64,000 nt of DNA from contig NZ_BSEN01000015.1 in the NCBI RefSeq assembly GCF_027921845.1, forward strand, positions 568,636-632,635. Reading direction: 5' to 3'. The translations under genes were made by a program, and so were the position numbers. This document shows positions 44,595 to 53,562 of this stretch, piece after piece. The stretch's first letter is position 1. The number at the start of each line of letters is the position of its first letter. The notes beneath the pieces are model-generated. The model had not been told where the DNA came from. It saw only the letters and a program-made list of their open reading frames with translations, and ran no database searches. The DNA is from Leifsonia poae. Lineage in GTDB: Bacteria > Actinomycetota > Actinomycetes > Actinomycetales > Microbacteriaceae.

Positions 44595-47335
44595 CGGTGG
44601 ATCTGCGGCTCGCGGTCCCTGCCGTCACGATGTGGGGCACGGCGGCGATGGTGGTCGGTGCGCCCCAGACGGCGCCCGTTGCCGCGGCTGTCACGTGGAC
44701 GCTCGTGGGCGTGGGCACGGCGATCACCGTCTGGGCGCGCCTACGGGTCGCGGCAGGCGGCCGCGCGAACCGGGATGGTGCCGTGCGTACGGGGCGCGGC
44801 GTGACGGTGATCTGGACCGCCGGCGTGCTCTCCCTCGTGGCTGCTGCGCTCGTGCTGAGCGTCATCGCGCGTGAACAACCTCGGCGCGCTCCCGAGCCGC
44901 TGGTCGACGCGGCCGCCGGGTCGGCCGCGGTCACCCTGGAGGTGCGCGCCGACCGCACACCGCAACGGATCTCGGGCGGCTTCGACGGGCGACCCCGGTG
45001 GATGTGGAAGGGCACGGCGTCGTCCGTGACGGCGCGCGGCGAGCGGTACGCCGTCGAGTCTCCCGTGACAGTGATCGGGTCGATGGACGCGGGCGACGCG
45101 CGGACGATCGTGTTCGGCTCCGTGTCGCGGGTGGAGGGCAGCGTACGCGCGAACGACCCCGGCGATACGACCGCCTTCCTGGTGAGCGCGCGTTCACCGC
45201 CCGTCGTGCTCGCCGACGCGGCGCCCTGGCTTCGTTGGACCGACGTGCTCCGGAACGGCTTCTCGGCTGCCGCGGCGGCGACGCCGGGCGACGGCGGTTC
45301 CCTTCTTCCCGGACTGGCGATCGGTGACGTCTCCGCCGTCGGCCTCGAGCTGGACGAGGCGATGAAGGTCAGTGCGCTGAGTCACCTGACCGCGGTGTCC
45401 GGGGCCAACTGTGCGCTGGTGACGGGCATCGTGTTCCTGCTCTGCGCAGCGGCAGGCCTCGGACGCGGCACTCGGGTCCTCATATCCCTCGCGATGCTGC
45501 TGGCGTTCGTCGTGCTGGTGACGCCCGGAGCGAGTGTCGTTCGCGCGGCGACCATGGCGGTGATCGTTCTGGTCGCGCTCGCACGCGGTCGCCCGGCACA
45601 GGGAGTGCCGGTGCTCGCCCTTGCGGTGATCGTGCTGCTCGCGCACGACCCGTGGCTCGCCCGCGACTACGGCTTCGCGCTCTCCGCGTTGGCGACCGCG
45701 GGCCTCCTGGTGCTCGCCGGTCCGCTGGCGCGCGTGCTCGCGCGCTGGATGCCGCGCAGTCTCGCAGCCGTCGTCTCCATTCCGCTCGCGGCGCAGCTCG
45801 CCTGTCAGCCGGTGCTCATCCTGCTCACGCCCACGTTGCCGCTGTACGGCGTCGCCGCCAATCTGCTGGCCGAACCCGCGGCGCCCATCGGCACCCTTGT
45901 CGGCCTCGTCTCCTGCCTGGTGCTCCCTGTCGCGCCGGTGCTCGGCCAAGCCCTGGTCTGGGTCGCGTGGCTGCCGTCGGCGTGGATCGCGGCGGTCGCA
46001 CAGACGACCGCGTCCCTTCCGGGCAGCAGTCTGCCCTGGGTGGACGGTCCACTCGGGGTGGTTCTCTGCGCAGGCGCGCTGGCGGCCGTGGCCATCCTGG
46101 CTCTCGGACGGCGGTCCGGTCGGCCATCCCACGGAGTGGTGGGGGCGCAGCCCGACGAGGGAGCCGGTCGTCGCCGCACGCGGGGGATCGCGATGTCTGT
46201 GGCGTCCGCGGTGCTGATCGGCGGAATCGGTGTCTACGCGGGAGCGCTCGGCGGCGCCACGCTCGGGAGCGCCCTCGCGACGCCCGACGACTGGCAGATC
46301 GCGGTGTGCGACGTCGGCCAGGGTGACGCGCTGCTCCTTCGCGACGACGGCCGCACAGCGATGATCGACGTCGGGCGCACCGCCGGCCCCACCGCGGCGT
46401 GCCTCGATCGGCTCGGTGTGGAGCAGCTCGACCTTCTCGTGCTCACGCACTACGACGCCGACCACATCGGCGGCCTCGAGTCCGTCATCGGCCGCGCAAC
46501 GGCGGCGGTGGTCGGCGCGACGTCGGACGCCGCGGACGACACTACCGTCGGCCGGCTGGAGTCCACAGGGACGACCGTCTCGCGCGGAGAGGCCGGTATG
46601 CACGGCACGCTCGGGGGTCTGAGCTGGCGCGTGGTGTGGCCGCCGGCAGCATCTGCTGCGCCCCCGCCCACAGGGAACGCGGGCAGCGTTGTGATCACGG
46701 CCGAGGGACACGGTCTGACGTCGCTGTTTCTGGGCGACCTGGGGGAGCGCGAGCAGGATGAACTGCTCGCGTCGGGCACGGTCGGCGCCGTCGACGTCGT
46801 GAAGGTCGCCCATCACGGATCCGCCGATCAGAGCGCTGCCATGTACGCCGAGCTCGGAGCGGCGCTCGGCCTCCTATCCGTCGGGGCGGCGAACGGGTAC
46901 GGGCACCCCACGGCGCGCGCGTTCGAGATCCTCGGAGCGGCCGGCACGTCCTGGGCGCGCACCGATCGTCAGGGTCTCGTCCTCGTCTCGCCCGGGTCGG
47001 CCGAGGGAGCGGTGTCGCTTTGGACGGAGCGCTCCGACGCCTCCGGCGCGCGGATCGATGACAGTGGGCCCCCGTATGCTGGAGGGGAACGAGGAGGAAC
47101 GTGGCGGCACGAGGCAGCAGCAGGTCGAACGCGAGCGCGGGGCGTACGGCGGCCGCCATCCCGCAGCTCTCCTGGAACCAGGTTCGGCCCGCACCGATCG
47201 TCCTCGTCTCCGGCCCCGAGGGCTTTCTCGCGGATCGTTCGATCCGTGCGCTGCGCGACGCGCTCAAGGCGGAGGACCCGAGCCTCGAAGTCAGCGATCT
47301 CGCCGCCAACGACTACGCCCCCGGCGAGCTCCTGA
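44591..47335 (+). CDS. comEC: ComEC/Rec2 DNA-uptake channel, C-terminus runs into holA
   Basis: A 914-codon frame. It has N-terminal membrane helices, an OB-like region, the Competence domain (SHLTAVSGANCALVTGIVFLL), further helices, and a C-terminal metallo-beta-lactamase domain with ICDVGQGDALLL-like VCDVGQGDALLLRDDG, THYDADHIGG and VAHHGSADQSAAMYAEL. Family similarity ends near GTSWARTDRQGLVLV (about 47,000). No stop occurs until 47335, so the frame overlaps holA (start 47101) by 235 nt, adding about 80 residues of basic, non-family sequence. Confidence 0.9.
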   Translation: MTVDLRLAVPAVTMWGTAAMVVGAPQTAPVAAAVTWTLVGVGTAITVWARLRVAAGGRANRDGAVRTGRGVTVIWTAGVLSLVAAALVLSVIAREQPRRAPEPLVDAAAGSAAVTLEVRADRTPQRISGGFDGRPRWMWKGTASSVTARGERYAVESPVTVIGSMDAGDARTIVFGSVSRVEGSVRANDPGDTTAFLVSARSPPVVLADAAPWLRWTDVLRNGFSAAAAATPGDGGSLLPGLAIGDVSAVGLELDEAMKVSALSHLTAVSGANCALVTGIVFLLCAAAGLGRGTRVLISLAMLLAFVVLVTPGASVVRAATMAVIVLVALARGRPAQGVPVLALAVIVLLAHDPWLARDYGFALSALATAGLLVLAGPLARVLARWMPRSLAAVVSIPLAAQLACQPVLILLTPTLPLYGVAANLLAEPAAPIGTLVGLVSCLVLPVAPVLGQALVWVAWLPSAWIAAVAQTTASLPGSSLPWVDGPLGVVLCAGALAAVAILALGRRSGRPSHGVVGAQPDEGAGRRRTRGIAMSVASAVLIGGIGVYAGALGGATLGSALATPDDWQIAVCDVGQGDALLLRDDGRTAMIDVGRTAGPTAACLDRLGVEQLDLLVLTHYDADHIGGLESVIGRATAAVVGATSDAADDTTVGRLESTGTTVSRGEAGMHGTLGGLSWRVVWPPAASAAPPPTGNAGSVVITAEGHGLTSLFLGDLGEREQDELLASGTVGAVDVVKVAHHGSADQSAAMYAELGAALGLLSVGAANGYGHPTARAFEILGAAGTSWARTDRQGLVLVSPGSAEGAVSLWTERSDASGARIDDSGPPYAGGERGGTWRHEAAAGRTRARGVRRPPSRSSPGTRFGPHRSSSSPAPRAFSRIVRSVRCATRSRRRTRASKSAISPPTTTPPASS

Positions 47336-48138
47336 CCCTCGCCAGCCCGTCGCTGTTCGGCGAGCCGCGGCTGATCCGGGTCGAATCGGTCGAGAAATGC
47401 AGCGACGTCTTCCTCGCCGAGATGCTCGACTACCTCGCCGCTCCGGCCGACGGCACCGTCGTGGTGCTCCGCCATGGTGGCGGGGTGCGCGGCAAGAAGC
47501 TGCTCGACGCGATCCGAGCGGGAACGGGCGGCGGCATCGAGGTCGTCTGCACGGAACTCAAGAAGGACTCCGACAAGTACGACTTCGCGCAGGCGGAGTT
47601 CCGGGCGGCGGGAAAGAAGATCAGCCCCGGCGCGCTCCGCGCCGTCACCTCCGCCTTCGCCGATGACCTCGCCGAACTCGCCGGCGCCTGCCAGCAGCTC
47701 ATCTCCGATACGGCGGCCGAGATCACGGAGGCGACGGTCGACAAGTACTACGGCGGCCGGATGGAGACCAACGCGTTCCAGGTCGCCGACGCCGCGATCG
47801 CAGGCCGGCACGGCGAGGCGCTCATCACCATGCGGCACGCCTTATCATCCGGTGCCGACCCGGTGCCGATGGTCGCGGCGTTCGCCAGCAAGATCCGCAC
47901 GATGGCGAAGATCTCCGGTGCACGCGGCGGATCCGGGCAGCTGGCCCAGCAGTTCGGGCTCGCTCCCTGGCAGGTCGACCGCGCCCGCCGCGACCTCTCC
48001 GGCTGGACGGAGGACGGCCTCGGCCGCTGCATCGAGGTCCTGGCCGAGACCGACGCGAACGTGAAGGGCGGCGGCCGGGACCCGGTGTTCGCGCTCGAAC
48101 GGATGATCCGCATCGTGAGTTCACGCGGCCGCGACTGA
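47101..48138 (+). CDS. holA: DNA polymerase III delta subunit
   Basis: A 345-residue clamp-loader subunit that opens the beta clamp. Diagnostic stretches are APIVLVSGPEGFLADRSIRALRDAL, SLFGEPRLIRVESVEKCSD, and AVTSAFADDLAELAGACQQL with the C-terminal LAPWQVDRARRDLSGW. GTG 47101 is preceded by GAGGAGGA. Its first 235 nt overlap the tail of the comEC frame. Synteny comEA-comEC-holA-rpsT is standard for Actinobacteria. Confidence 0.94.
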   Translation: MAARGSSRSNASAGRTAAAIPQLSWNQVRPAPIVLVSGPEGFLADRSIRALRDALKAEDPSLEVSDLAANDYAPGELLTLASPSLFGEPRLIRVESVEKCSDVFLAEMLDYLAAPADGTVVVLRHGGGVRGKKLLDAIRAGTGGGIEVVCTELKKDSDKYDFAQAEFRAAGKKISPGALRAVTSAFADDLAELAGACQQLISDTAAEITEATVDKYYGGRMETNAFQVADAAIAGRHGEALITMRHALSSGADPVPMVAAFASKIRTMAKISGARGGSGQLAQQFGLAPWQVDRARRDLSGWTEDGLGRCIEVLAETDANVKGGGRDPVFALERMIRIVSSRGRD

Positions 48139-48202
48139 GCCCCAGCACGAGCACGGAACCAGCGCGAGAAGCTGCCCCGACCGCGACAACGCGAGTGAAA
48201 CG

Positions 48203-48237
48203 CGAAGAGCCCCCGTCGCCATGACGGGGGCTCTTCG
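48203..48237. terminator. Bidirectional terminator between holA and rpsT
   Basis: A perfect 15-bp stem (CGAAGAGCCCCCGTC, 48203-48217, with 48223-48237) and a GCCAT loop sit between two convergent genes and can serve both. T-tracts are weak on either side. Confidence 0.8.
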
Positions 48238-48270
48238 ACTCACGGGATCAGGCCCGTGGACGTGTGGTGC

Positions 48271-48531
48271 TTAGAGGCTCGCAACCTGCTTGGCGATCGC
48301 CGACTTGCGGTTCGCGGCCTGGTTCTTGTGGATGACGCCCTTGCTGGCGGCCTTGTCGAGCTTCTTGCTGGCGACGGTGAGAGCTGCGGTCGCCTTGTCC
48401 TTGTCTCCGGCGACGACGGCCTCGCGGGCTGCGCGAATGGCGGTCTTGACCTCGCTCTTCACGGCCTTGTTGCGCTCCTGCGCCTTCTTGTTCGTGCCGA
48501 TGCGCTTGATCTGCGACTTGATGTTTGCCAC
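48271..48531 (-). CDS. rpsT: 30S ribosomal protein S20
   Basis: An 86-residue bS20: [35 protein letters not shown] with [24 protein letters not shown], matching the helical rRNA-binding protein. It begins at GTG 48531 behind GAAAG. It is monocistronic, with a strong promoter and a leader of about 100 nt. Confidence 0.97.
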   Translation of the reverse strand: MANIKSQIKRIGTNKKAQERNKAVKSEVKTAIRAAREAVVAGDKDKATAALTVASKKLDKAASKGVIHKNQAANRKSAIAKQVASL

Positions 48532-48635
48532 GTGTGGTTACTTTCGTTCGTAGTGAGTTTCGGATGAGCCGCTCAGCGAGAGAGGGCGCCTTGCGGCAAT
48601 CGTGCGGACGGAACCCACACGCAAGCCAACAAACA

Positions 48636-48664
48636 ACTTTACCAGTGCGGGCCCGTCTGACCAA
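48636..48664 (-). promoter_or_regulatory. rpsT promoter
   Basis: On the minus strand TTGGTC (48664-48659), a 17-bp spacer and TAAAGT (48641-48636), the same -10 as the rplU promoter. Start of transcription would be near 48630. Confidence 0.7.
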
Positions 48665-48745
48665 ACGCATCGACCCCGCGCGCCGCGCCGAACCGACAGG
48701 CTGCCTGGCGCGCGGGCCGACGAGCCCGCCCGGCCTCCGTGTGCG

Positions 48746-49636
48746 TCAGGCGGTCGCGGTCTGCTTCACCGCGTACGAACCGGATGTGATCTCCTCGACC
48801 AGCGTCGGGCCGTTCGGCTCCCAGCCCAGGTCGATGCGCGCCTTCGTGCCACGTGCCTGCTGATCGAGCAGCAGGGCGTCGGCCAGGCCGGCGCCGAGCC
48901 GGTCGCGCGATTCCCCGACGGTCTCCGGCTGAACACCGCCGGCGATGTCCGCCGCCGAGGCCGCGGCCTCGCCGAGCTCGCGCACGGTCGGGTTCGTCCC
49001 GCTCGCGCCGAGGTAGACCGACCCGCCGTCGCCGTTCTCGAAGGCCAGCACGTACAGGGCGGCGAGGTCGTCCACGTGCACGGTCGCCCAGTGCTGCGAG
49101 CCGTCACCGATGAGGCGGAGGGTCGGAGCGACCCCGTCTCCGCGCGGGGCGTCGACGATCTCGTTCGCGAGACCCCTGCCGTAGCCGTAGACGATCGACG
49201 GGACGACGACGGCCGTGCGGATGCCGCGAGCCGCCAGCACGCGCGCCTCGTTCGCACCGCGCCAGGAGGTCAGGGCCGGGGGTGCCGACGGCGAGTCCTC
49301 GGTGATGTCGCCGTTCGAGCCGTAGGTCCAGATGCCGCCGGTGTGCACGAACGCCTTGCCGGTGCCCTCCAGCGCGCTGAGAACAGCGCCGATGAAGACC
49401 GGGTCGACATCCTTCGACGATGCCAGGTGGATCACTCCGTCGCTCTCGCGCGCCGCGCGCTCGACGAGCTCCACGTCCGTCGCGTCCCCGATCAGGGCGG
49501 TCGCGCCCGCGGCCTCGACCGCGGCGGCCTTCGTCTCGTCGCGCACCAGAGCGACGACGCTGTGGCCTTCGTCGATGAGGCGGGGGAGGACGGATGATCC
49601 GATGAAGCCGGTCGCGCCGGTGAGGAGGATGCTCAT
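48746..49636 (-). CDS. NAD(P)-dependent epimerase/dehydratase family protein
   Basis: A 296-residue short-chain dehydrogenase of the extended type with the nucleotide motif LLTGATGFIGSSV at the N-terminus, GDATD, VIHLASSK, GGIWTYGS and VPSIVYGYGRG. The catalytic Tyr-x3-Lys is not obvious in its usual place, so the reaction is uncertain; atypical SDRs of this kind act on sugars or bind NADP only. ATG 49636 (MSILL) fits the fold best; ATG 49648 would add MHAS. Confidence 0.87.
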   Translation of the reverse strand: MSILLTGATGFIGSSVLPRLIDEGHSVVALVRDETKAAAVEAAGATALIGDATDVELVERAARESDGVIHLASSKDVDPVFIGAVLSALEGTGKAFVHTGGIWTYGSNGDITEDSPSAPPALTSWRGANEARVLAARGIRTAVVVPSIVYGYGRGLANEIVDAPRGDGVAPTLRLIGDGSQHWATVHVDDLAALYVLAFENGDGGSVYLGASGTNPTVRELGEAAASAADIAGGVQPETVGESRDRLGAGLADALLLDQQARGTKARIDLGWEPNGPTLVEEITSGSYAVKQTATA

Positions 49637-49638
49637 GC

Positions 49639-49648
49639 TTGCGTGCAA
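49639..49648. promoter_or_regulatory. Dyad TTGCGTGCAA in the epimerase-amidohydrolase divergent region
   Basis: TTGC-GT-GCAA is a short dyad made of the same TTGC/GCAA boxes as those around the LacI regulator at 13.7 and 14.7 kb. It lies just before the epimerase ATG. A short site like this could be chance. Confidence 0.25.
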
Positions 49649-49710
49649 CGCGACGGCGACGCATCCATTCCCGCACCGTGCCGCCGATGCCCGGGCGTAG
49701 GCTCGAAATC

Positions 49711-50937
49711 ATGAAGAATCCCGCATCCATCGCCATCGTCAACGCCTACCTCGTCCCCGTCGCCGGGGACCCGATCGAGAACGGCACCGTGCTCGTCGAG
49801 AACGGCCGGATCACGGCGGTCGGCGCCGATGTCACGGTTCCGGACGGCGTCGAGACCGTCGATGCGAGCGGCAAGTGGGTTCTTCCCGGCTTCATCGAGT
49901 CGCACGGCCACGTCGGCATCCACGAAGAGGCCAACGGTCCCGCCGGTGACGACACGAACGAGATGACGGTGCCGAACACGGCCGCCGTGCGCGCGATCGA
50001 CGCGATCAACATCGACGACGAGGGCTTCCGCGACGCGCTCTCCGGCGGCGTCACCTCGATCGTCGTCAAGCCGGGATCCGGCAACCCGATCGGCGGGCAG
50101 ACCGTCGCGATCAAGTCGTGGGGCGGGCGCACGATCGACGAGCAGGTCATCCGCGAGGCCGTCAGCGTCAAGTCGGCCCTCGGTGAGAACCCGAAGCGCG
50201 TCTACGGGGCGAAGAACGTCACCCCCAGCACGCGGCTGGGCGTCGCGATGATCATCCGCCAGGCGTTCGTCGAGGCCCAGAACTACCGCGCCCAGCGCGA
50301 CGAGGCGGAGAAGGACGGCAAGTCGTTCGCGCGCGACCTCGGCAAGGAGACGCTGGTGCGCGTGCTCGACGGCGAGCTCGCCTGGGACCAGCACACCCAC
50401 CGTCACGACGACATCGCGACGGCCATCCGGCTCGCCGACGAGTTCGGCTACCGTCTCGTCATCAACCACGGCACCGAGGGGCACAAGCTCGCCGACGTGC
50501 TCGCCGAGCGCGACATCCCGGTCATCTTCGGGCCGATGTTCACGTCGCGGTCGAAGGTCGAGCTCAAGGATCGCGCGATCGCGAATCTCGGCAAGCTGGC
50601 CGCCGCGGGCGTGCGGGTGGCGATCACCACCGACCACCCCGTCGTGCCGATCAACTTCCTCGTGCACCAGGCGTCCCTCGCGGTCAAGGAGGGGCTGCCC
50701 CGCGACACCGCGATCGAAGCGCTGACGGTCAACCCCGCCTCCTTCCTGAAGCTGGACGAGCGCGTCGGCTCGCTGACGCCGGGACTGGACGGCGACATCG
50801 TCGTGTGGTCGGGCGACCCGCTCGACGTGAACTCTCGTGCCGAGCGCGTCTTCATCGAGGGCGCAGAGGTGTACCGCTGGGAGGGCGACCACGGCGTCGT
50901 CGTCGAGCGCTCCGAGCGGTTCGACACGGCCGTCTGA
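49711..50937 (+). CDS. Amidohydrolase (imidazolonepropionase-like)
   Basis: A 408-residue metal-dependent hydrolase with a composite beta-sandwich/TIM barrel. The first metal ligands are in LPGFIESHGHVGIHEE (HxH), and others likely in WDQHTHRHDD, LVINHGTEGHKL and ITTDHPVVP, with the closing VGSLTPGLDGDIVVWSGDPLD. Substrate unknown; cyclic amides or dipeptides are typical. The ATG at 49711 is 7 nt after TAGGCT; an earlier in-frame ATG (49639) is unlikely. Confidence 0.9.
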   Translation: MKNPASIAIVNAYLVPVAGDPIENGTVLVENGRITAVGADVTVPDGVETVDASGKWVLPGFIESHGHVGIHEEANGPAGDDTNEMTVPNTAAVRAIDAINIDDEGFRDALSGGVTSIVVKPGSGNPIGGQTVAIKSWGGRTIDEQVIREAVSVKSALGENPKRVYGAKNVTPSTRLGVAMIIRQAFVEAQNYRAQRDEAEKDGKSFARDLGKETLVRVLDGELAWDQHTHRHDDIATAIRLADEFGYRLVINHGTEGHKLADVLAERDIPVIFGPMFTSRSKVELKDRAIANLGKLAAAGVRVAITTDHPVVPINFLVHQASLAVKEGLPRDTAIEALTVNPASFLKLDERVGSLTPGLDGDIVVWSGDPLDVNSRAERVFIEGAEVYRWEGDHGVVVERSERFDTAV

Positions 50938-51051
50938 CCCGTCGGCGGGTGCCGTCCGATCCGTCGACGGCGCCCGCTCGCCCGGCAGCCGATGCCGCCG
51001 CCGACGCCCGAATAGGGAAGCAGGCTCGGCTCGTGGGAGAATCGACCCACA

Positions 51052-52905
51052 ATGTCACCACGAGCTCTGAAGGCCCTCGAGCCCGCCGCGACCGATCCGG
51101 CGTTCATCCGCAATTTCTGCATCATCGCCCACATCGACCACGGCAAGTCCACCCTGGCCGACCGGATGCTGCAGATCACCGGCGTCGTCGCCGAGCGCGA
51201 CATGCGCGCGCAGTACCTGGACCGCATGGACATCGAGCGTGAGCGCGGCATCACGATCAAGAGCCAGGCCGTGCGCATGCCGTGGGCCGACGACTCCGGC
51301 CAGTCCTTCACGCTCAACATGATCGACACCCCAGGGCACGTCGACTTCACCTACGAGGTGTCGCGATCGCTGGCGGCGTGCGAGGGCGCGATCCTCCTCG
51401 TCGATGCTGCGCAGGGCATCGAGGCCCAGACCCTGGCCAACCTGTATCTCGCGCTCGAGAACGATCTCACGATCATCCCGGTGCTGAACAAGATCGATCT
51501 GCCGGCGGCCGACCCCGACAAGTACGCCGCCGAGCTGGCGAGCCTCATCGGCGGCCGTCCCGAAGACGTCCTCCGCGTCTCCGGGAAGACCGGCATGGGC
51601 GTGGATGCCCTGCTCGATCGTGTCGTCGAACTCATCCCGCAGCCGGTCGGCAAGAAGGATGCGCCGGCTCGCGCGATGATCTTCGACTCGGTCTACGACA
51701 GCTACCGCGGTGTCGTCACGTACGTCCGGATGATCGACGGCAAGCTCTCGCCGCGCGAGCGCATCCAGATGATGTCGACGAAGGCGACGCACGAGATCCT
51801 CGAGATCGGCGTGAGCTCCCCGGAGCCGACCCCGTCGAAGGGCCTCGGCGTCGGCGAGGTCGGATACCTCATCACGGGTGTGAAAGACGTGCGCCAGTCG
51901 AAGGTCGGTGACACGATCACGACCGCGTCGAAGCCGGCGACGGAGGCCCTCCCGGGCTACACGGAGCCCAAGCCGATGGTGTTCTCGGGTCTCTACCCGA
52001 TCGATGGCAGCGACTATCCCGAACTGCGCGAGGCGCTCGACAAGCTCAAGCTGTCGGATGCCGCGCTCGTGTACGAGCCGGAGACCTCGGTCGCCCTCGG
52101 ATTCGGCTTCCGCTGCGGCTTCCTCGGACTCCTCCACCTCGAGATCGTCACCGAGCGCCTCGAACGGGAGTTCGGTCTCGACCTGATCACGACGGCCCCC
52201 AGCGTGATCTACGAGGTCACCACCGAGGACAAGAAGACCATCACGGTCACCAATCCGAGCGAGTTCCCCGGCGGCAAGATCGCCAAGGTCGAGGAGCCGA
52301 TGGTGAAGGCCGCCATCCTCGCCCCCAAGGACTACGTTGGCGTCATCATGGAGCTGTGCCAGAGCCGCCGCGGCGCGCTCATGGGCATGGAGTACCTCGG
52401 CGAGGACCGCGTGGAGATCCGCTACACCATGCCGCTCGGCGAGATCGTGTTCGACTTCTTCGACCAGCTCAAGAGCCGCACCGCCGGTTACGCGTCGCTC
52501 GACTACGAGCCCGCCGGCGAGCAGGAGGCCGATCTGGTGAAGGTCGACATCCTGCTGCAGGGCGAGCAGGTCGACGCGTTCAGCGCGATCGTGCACCGCG
52601 ACAAGGCCTACGCCTACGGCGTGCTGATGACCGGGCGGCTGCGCGAGCTCATCCCGCGCCAGCAGTTCGAGGTGCCGATCCAGGCCGCCATCGGCGCGCG
52701 GATCATCGCCCGCGAGAGCATCCGGGCCATGCGCAAGGACGTGCTCGCGAAGTGCTACGGCGGTGACATCACCCGCAAGCGCAAGCTCCTCGAGAAGCAG
52801 AAGGAGGGCAAGAAGCGCATGAAGATGGTGGGCCGGGTCGAGGTACCGCAGGAAGCCTTCATCGCCGCGCTCTCGGGCGACGTCGAGAAGAAGGACAAGA
52901 AGTAG
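51052..52905 (+). CDS. lepA: Elongation factor 4 (LepA)
   Basis: A 617-residue translational GTPase: G1 [10 protein letters not shown]2 [12 protein letters not shown]3 DTPGHVDF, G4 NKIDLP, then EF-G-like domains and the LepA-specific C-terminal domain with [29 protein letters not shown]. It acts on stalled or initiating ribosomes. It is first of a run with the DUF1990 gene and hemW; lepA-hemW proximity is conserved in Actinobacteria. Confidence 0.97.
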   Translation: MSPRALKALEPAATDPAFIRNFCIIAHIDHGKSTLADRMLQITGVVAERDMRAQYLDRMDIERERGITIKSQAVRMPWADDSGQSFTLNMIDTPGHVDFTYEVSRSLAACEGAILLVDAAQGIEAQTLANLYLALENDLTIIPVLNKIDLPAADPDKYAAELASLIGGRPEDVLRVSGKTGMGVDALLDRVVELIPQPVGKKDAPARAMIFDSVYDSYRGVVTYVRMIDGKLSPRERIQMMSTKATHEILEIGVSSPEPTPSKGLGVGEVGYLITGVKDVRQSKVGDTITTASKPATEALPGYTEPKPMVFSGLYPIDGSDYPELREALDKLKLSDAALVYEPETSVALGFGFRCGFLGLLHLEIVTERLEREFGLDLITTAPSVIYEVTTEDKKTITVTNPSEFPGGKIAKVEEPMVKAAILAPKDYVGVIMELCQSRRGALMGMEYLGEDRVEIRYTMPLGEIVFDFFDQLKSRTAGYASLDYEPAGEQEADLVKVDILLQGEQVDAFSAIVHRDKAYAYGVLMTGRLRELIPRQQFEVPIQAAIGARIIARESIRAMRKDVLAKCYGGDITRKRKLLEKQKEGKKRMKMVGRVEVPQEAFIAALSGDVEKKDKK

Positions 52906-52912
52906 GCACGCC

Positions 52913-53560
52913 ATGCGACGCTCAACGTTCACCGATCAGCCCGTGACGTACGGCGCGGTGGGCGGCACGCAGGCTCCCGACCTGCTGTACTACCCGCCGA
53001 AGGGCTACCGCCCCCTTGAGCGCCAGGCGCGGCTCGGCAGCGGCGAGGAGCGCTTCGCCGCGGCGGTCACCTCCCTCATGACGTGGGGCGTGCAACGGGG
53101 GAGCGGGATCAAGGTCACCGACGCCCACGAGGGAACCGGCGTGCAGTACGAAGGGGTGATCTTCAACCCGGACGGCTCGCCCGCCAAGCTCCAGGAGCAC
53201 CGTCAGGCCGAGGCTGTGTTCGCGGATGACGGGTCGCCGTACATCGCCAACGGCATGACCGCCGTGCTCAAGATCCCCTTCGGTCCCATTCACGTCTCGG
53301 CGCCGATGCGCGTCGTCTACGTGATCGATGAACCCAACCGGGCCGGCTTCGCCTACGGAACCCTGCACGGGCATCCGGAGAGCGGCGAAGAGGCGTTCAT
53401 CGTCGAGCAGCGCGACGATGGGTCCGTCTGGTTCGTGCTGCGTGCGTTCTCGCGGCCGGCGAACGGCTTCTACCGTGCGTTCGGGCCCATCCTGCGACTG
53501 GTGCAGCGTCACTACACGGCGAAGTACCTGCGCGCCCTCCTTCCCGTTCGGTCGGTCTGA
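52913..53560 (+). CDS. DUF1990 family protein
   Basis: A 215-residue protein starting RRSTFTDQPVTYGAVGGTQ, with RLGSGEERFAAAVTSLMTWGVQRGSGI, PFGPIHVSAPMRVVYVIDEP, FAYGTLHGHPESGEEAFIVEQRDDG and VWFVLRAFSRP, the hallmarks of DUF1990. The fold may be START/ligand-binding-like, but function is unknown. It lies 7 nt after lepA and 2 nt before hemW, so all three are co-transcribed. Confidence 0.9.
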   Translation: MRRSTFTDQPVTYGAVGGTQAPDLLYYPPKGYRPLERQARLGSGEERFAAAVTSLMTWGVQRGSGIKVTDAHEGTGVQYEGVIFNPDGSPAKLQEHRQAEAVFADDGSPYIANGMTAVLKIPFGPIHVSAPMRVVYVIDEPNRAGFAYGTLHGHPESGEEAFIVEQRDDGSVWFVLRAFSRPANGFYRAFGPILRLVQRHYTAKYLRALLPVRSV

Positions 53561-53562
53561 CC

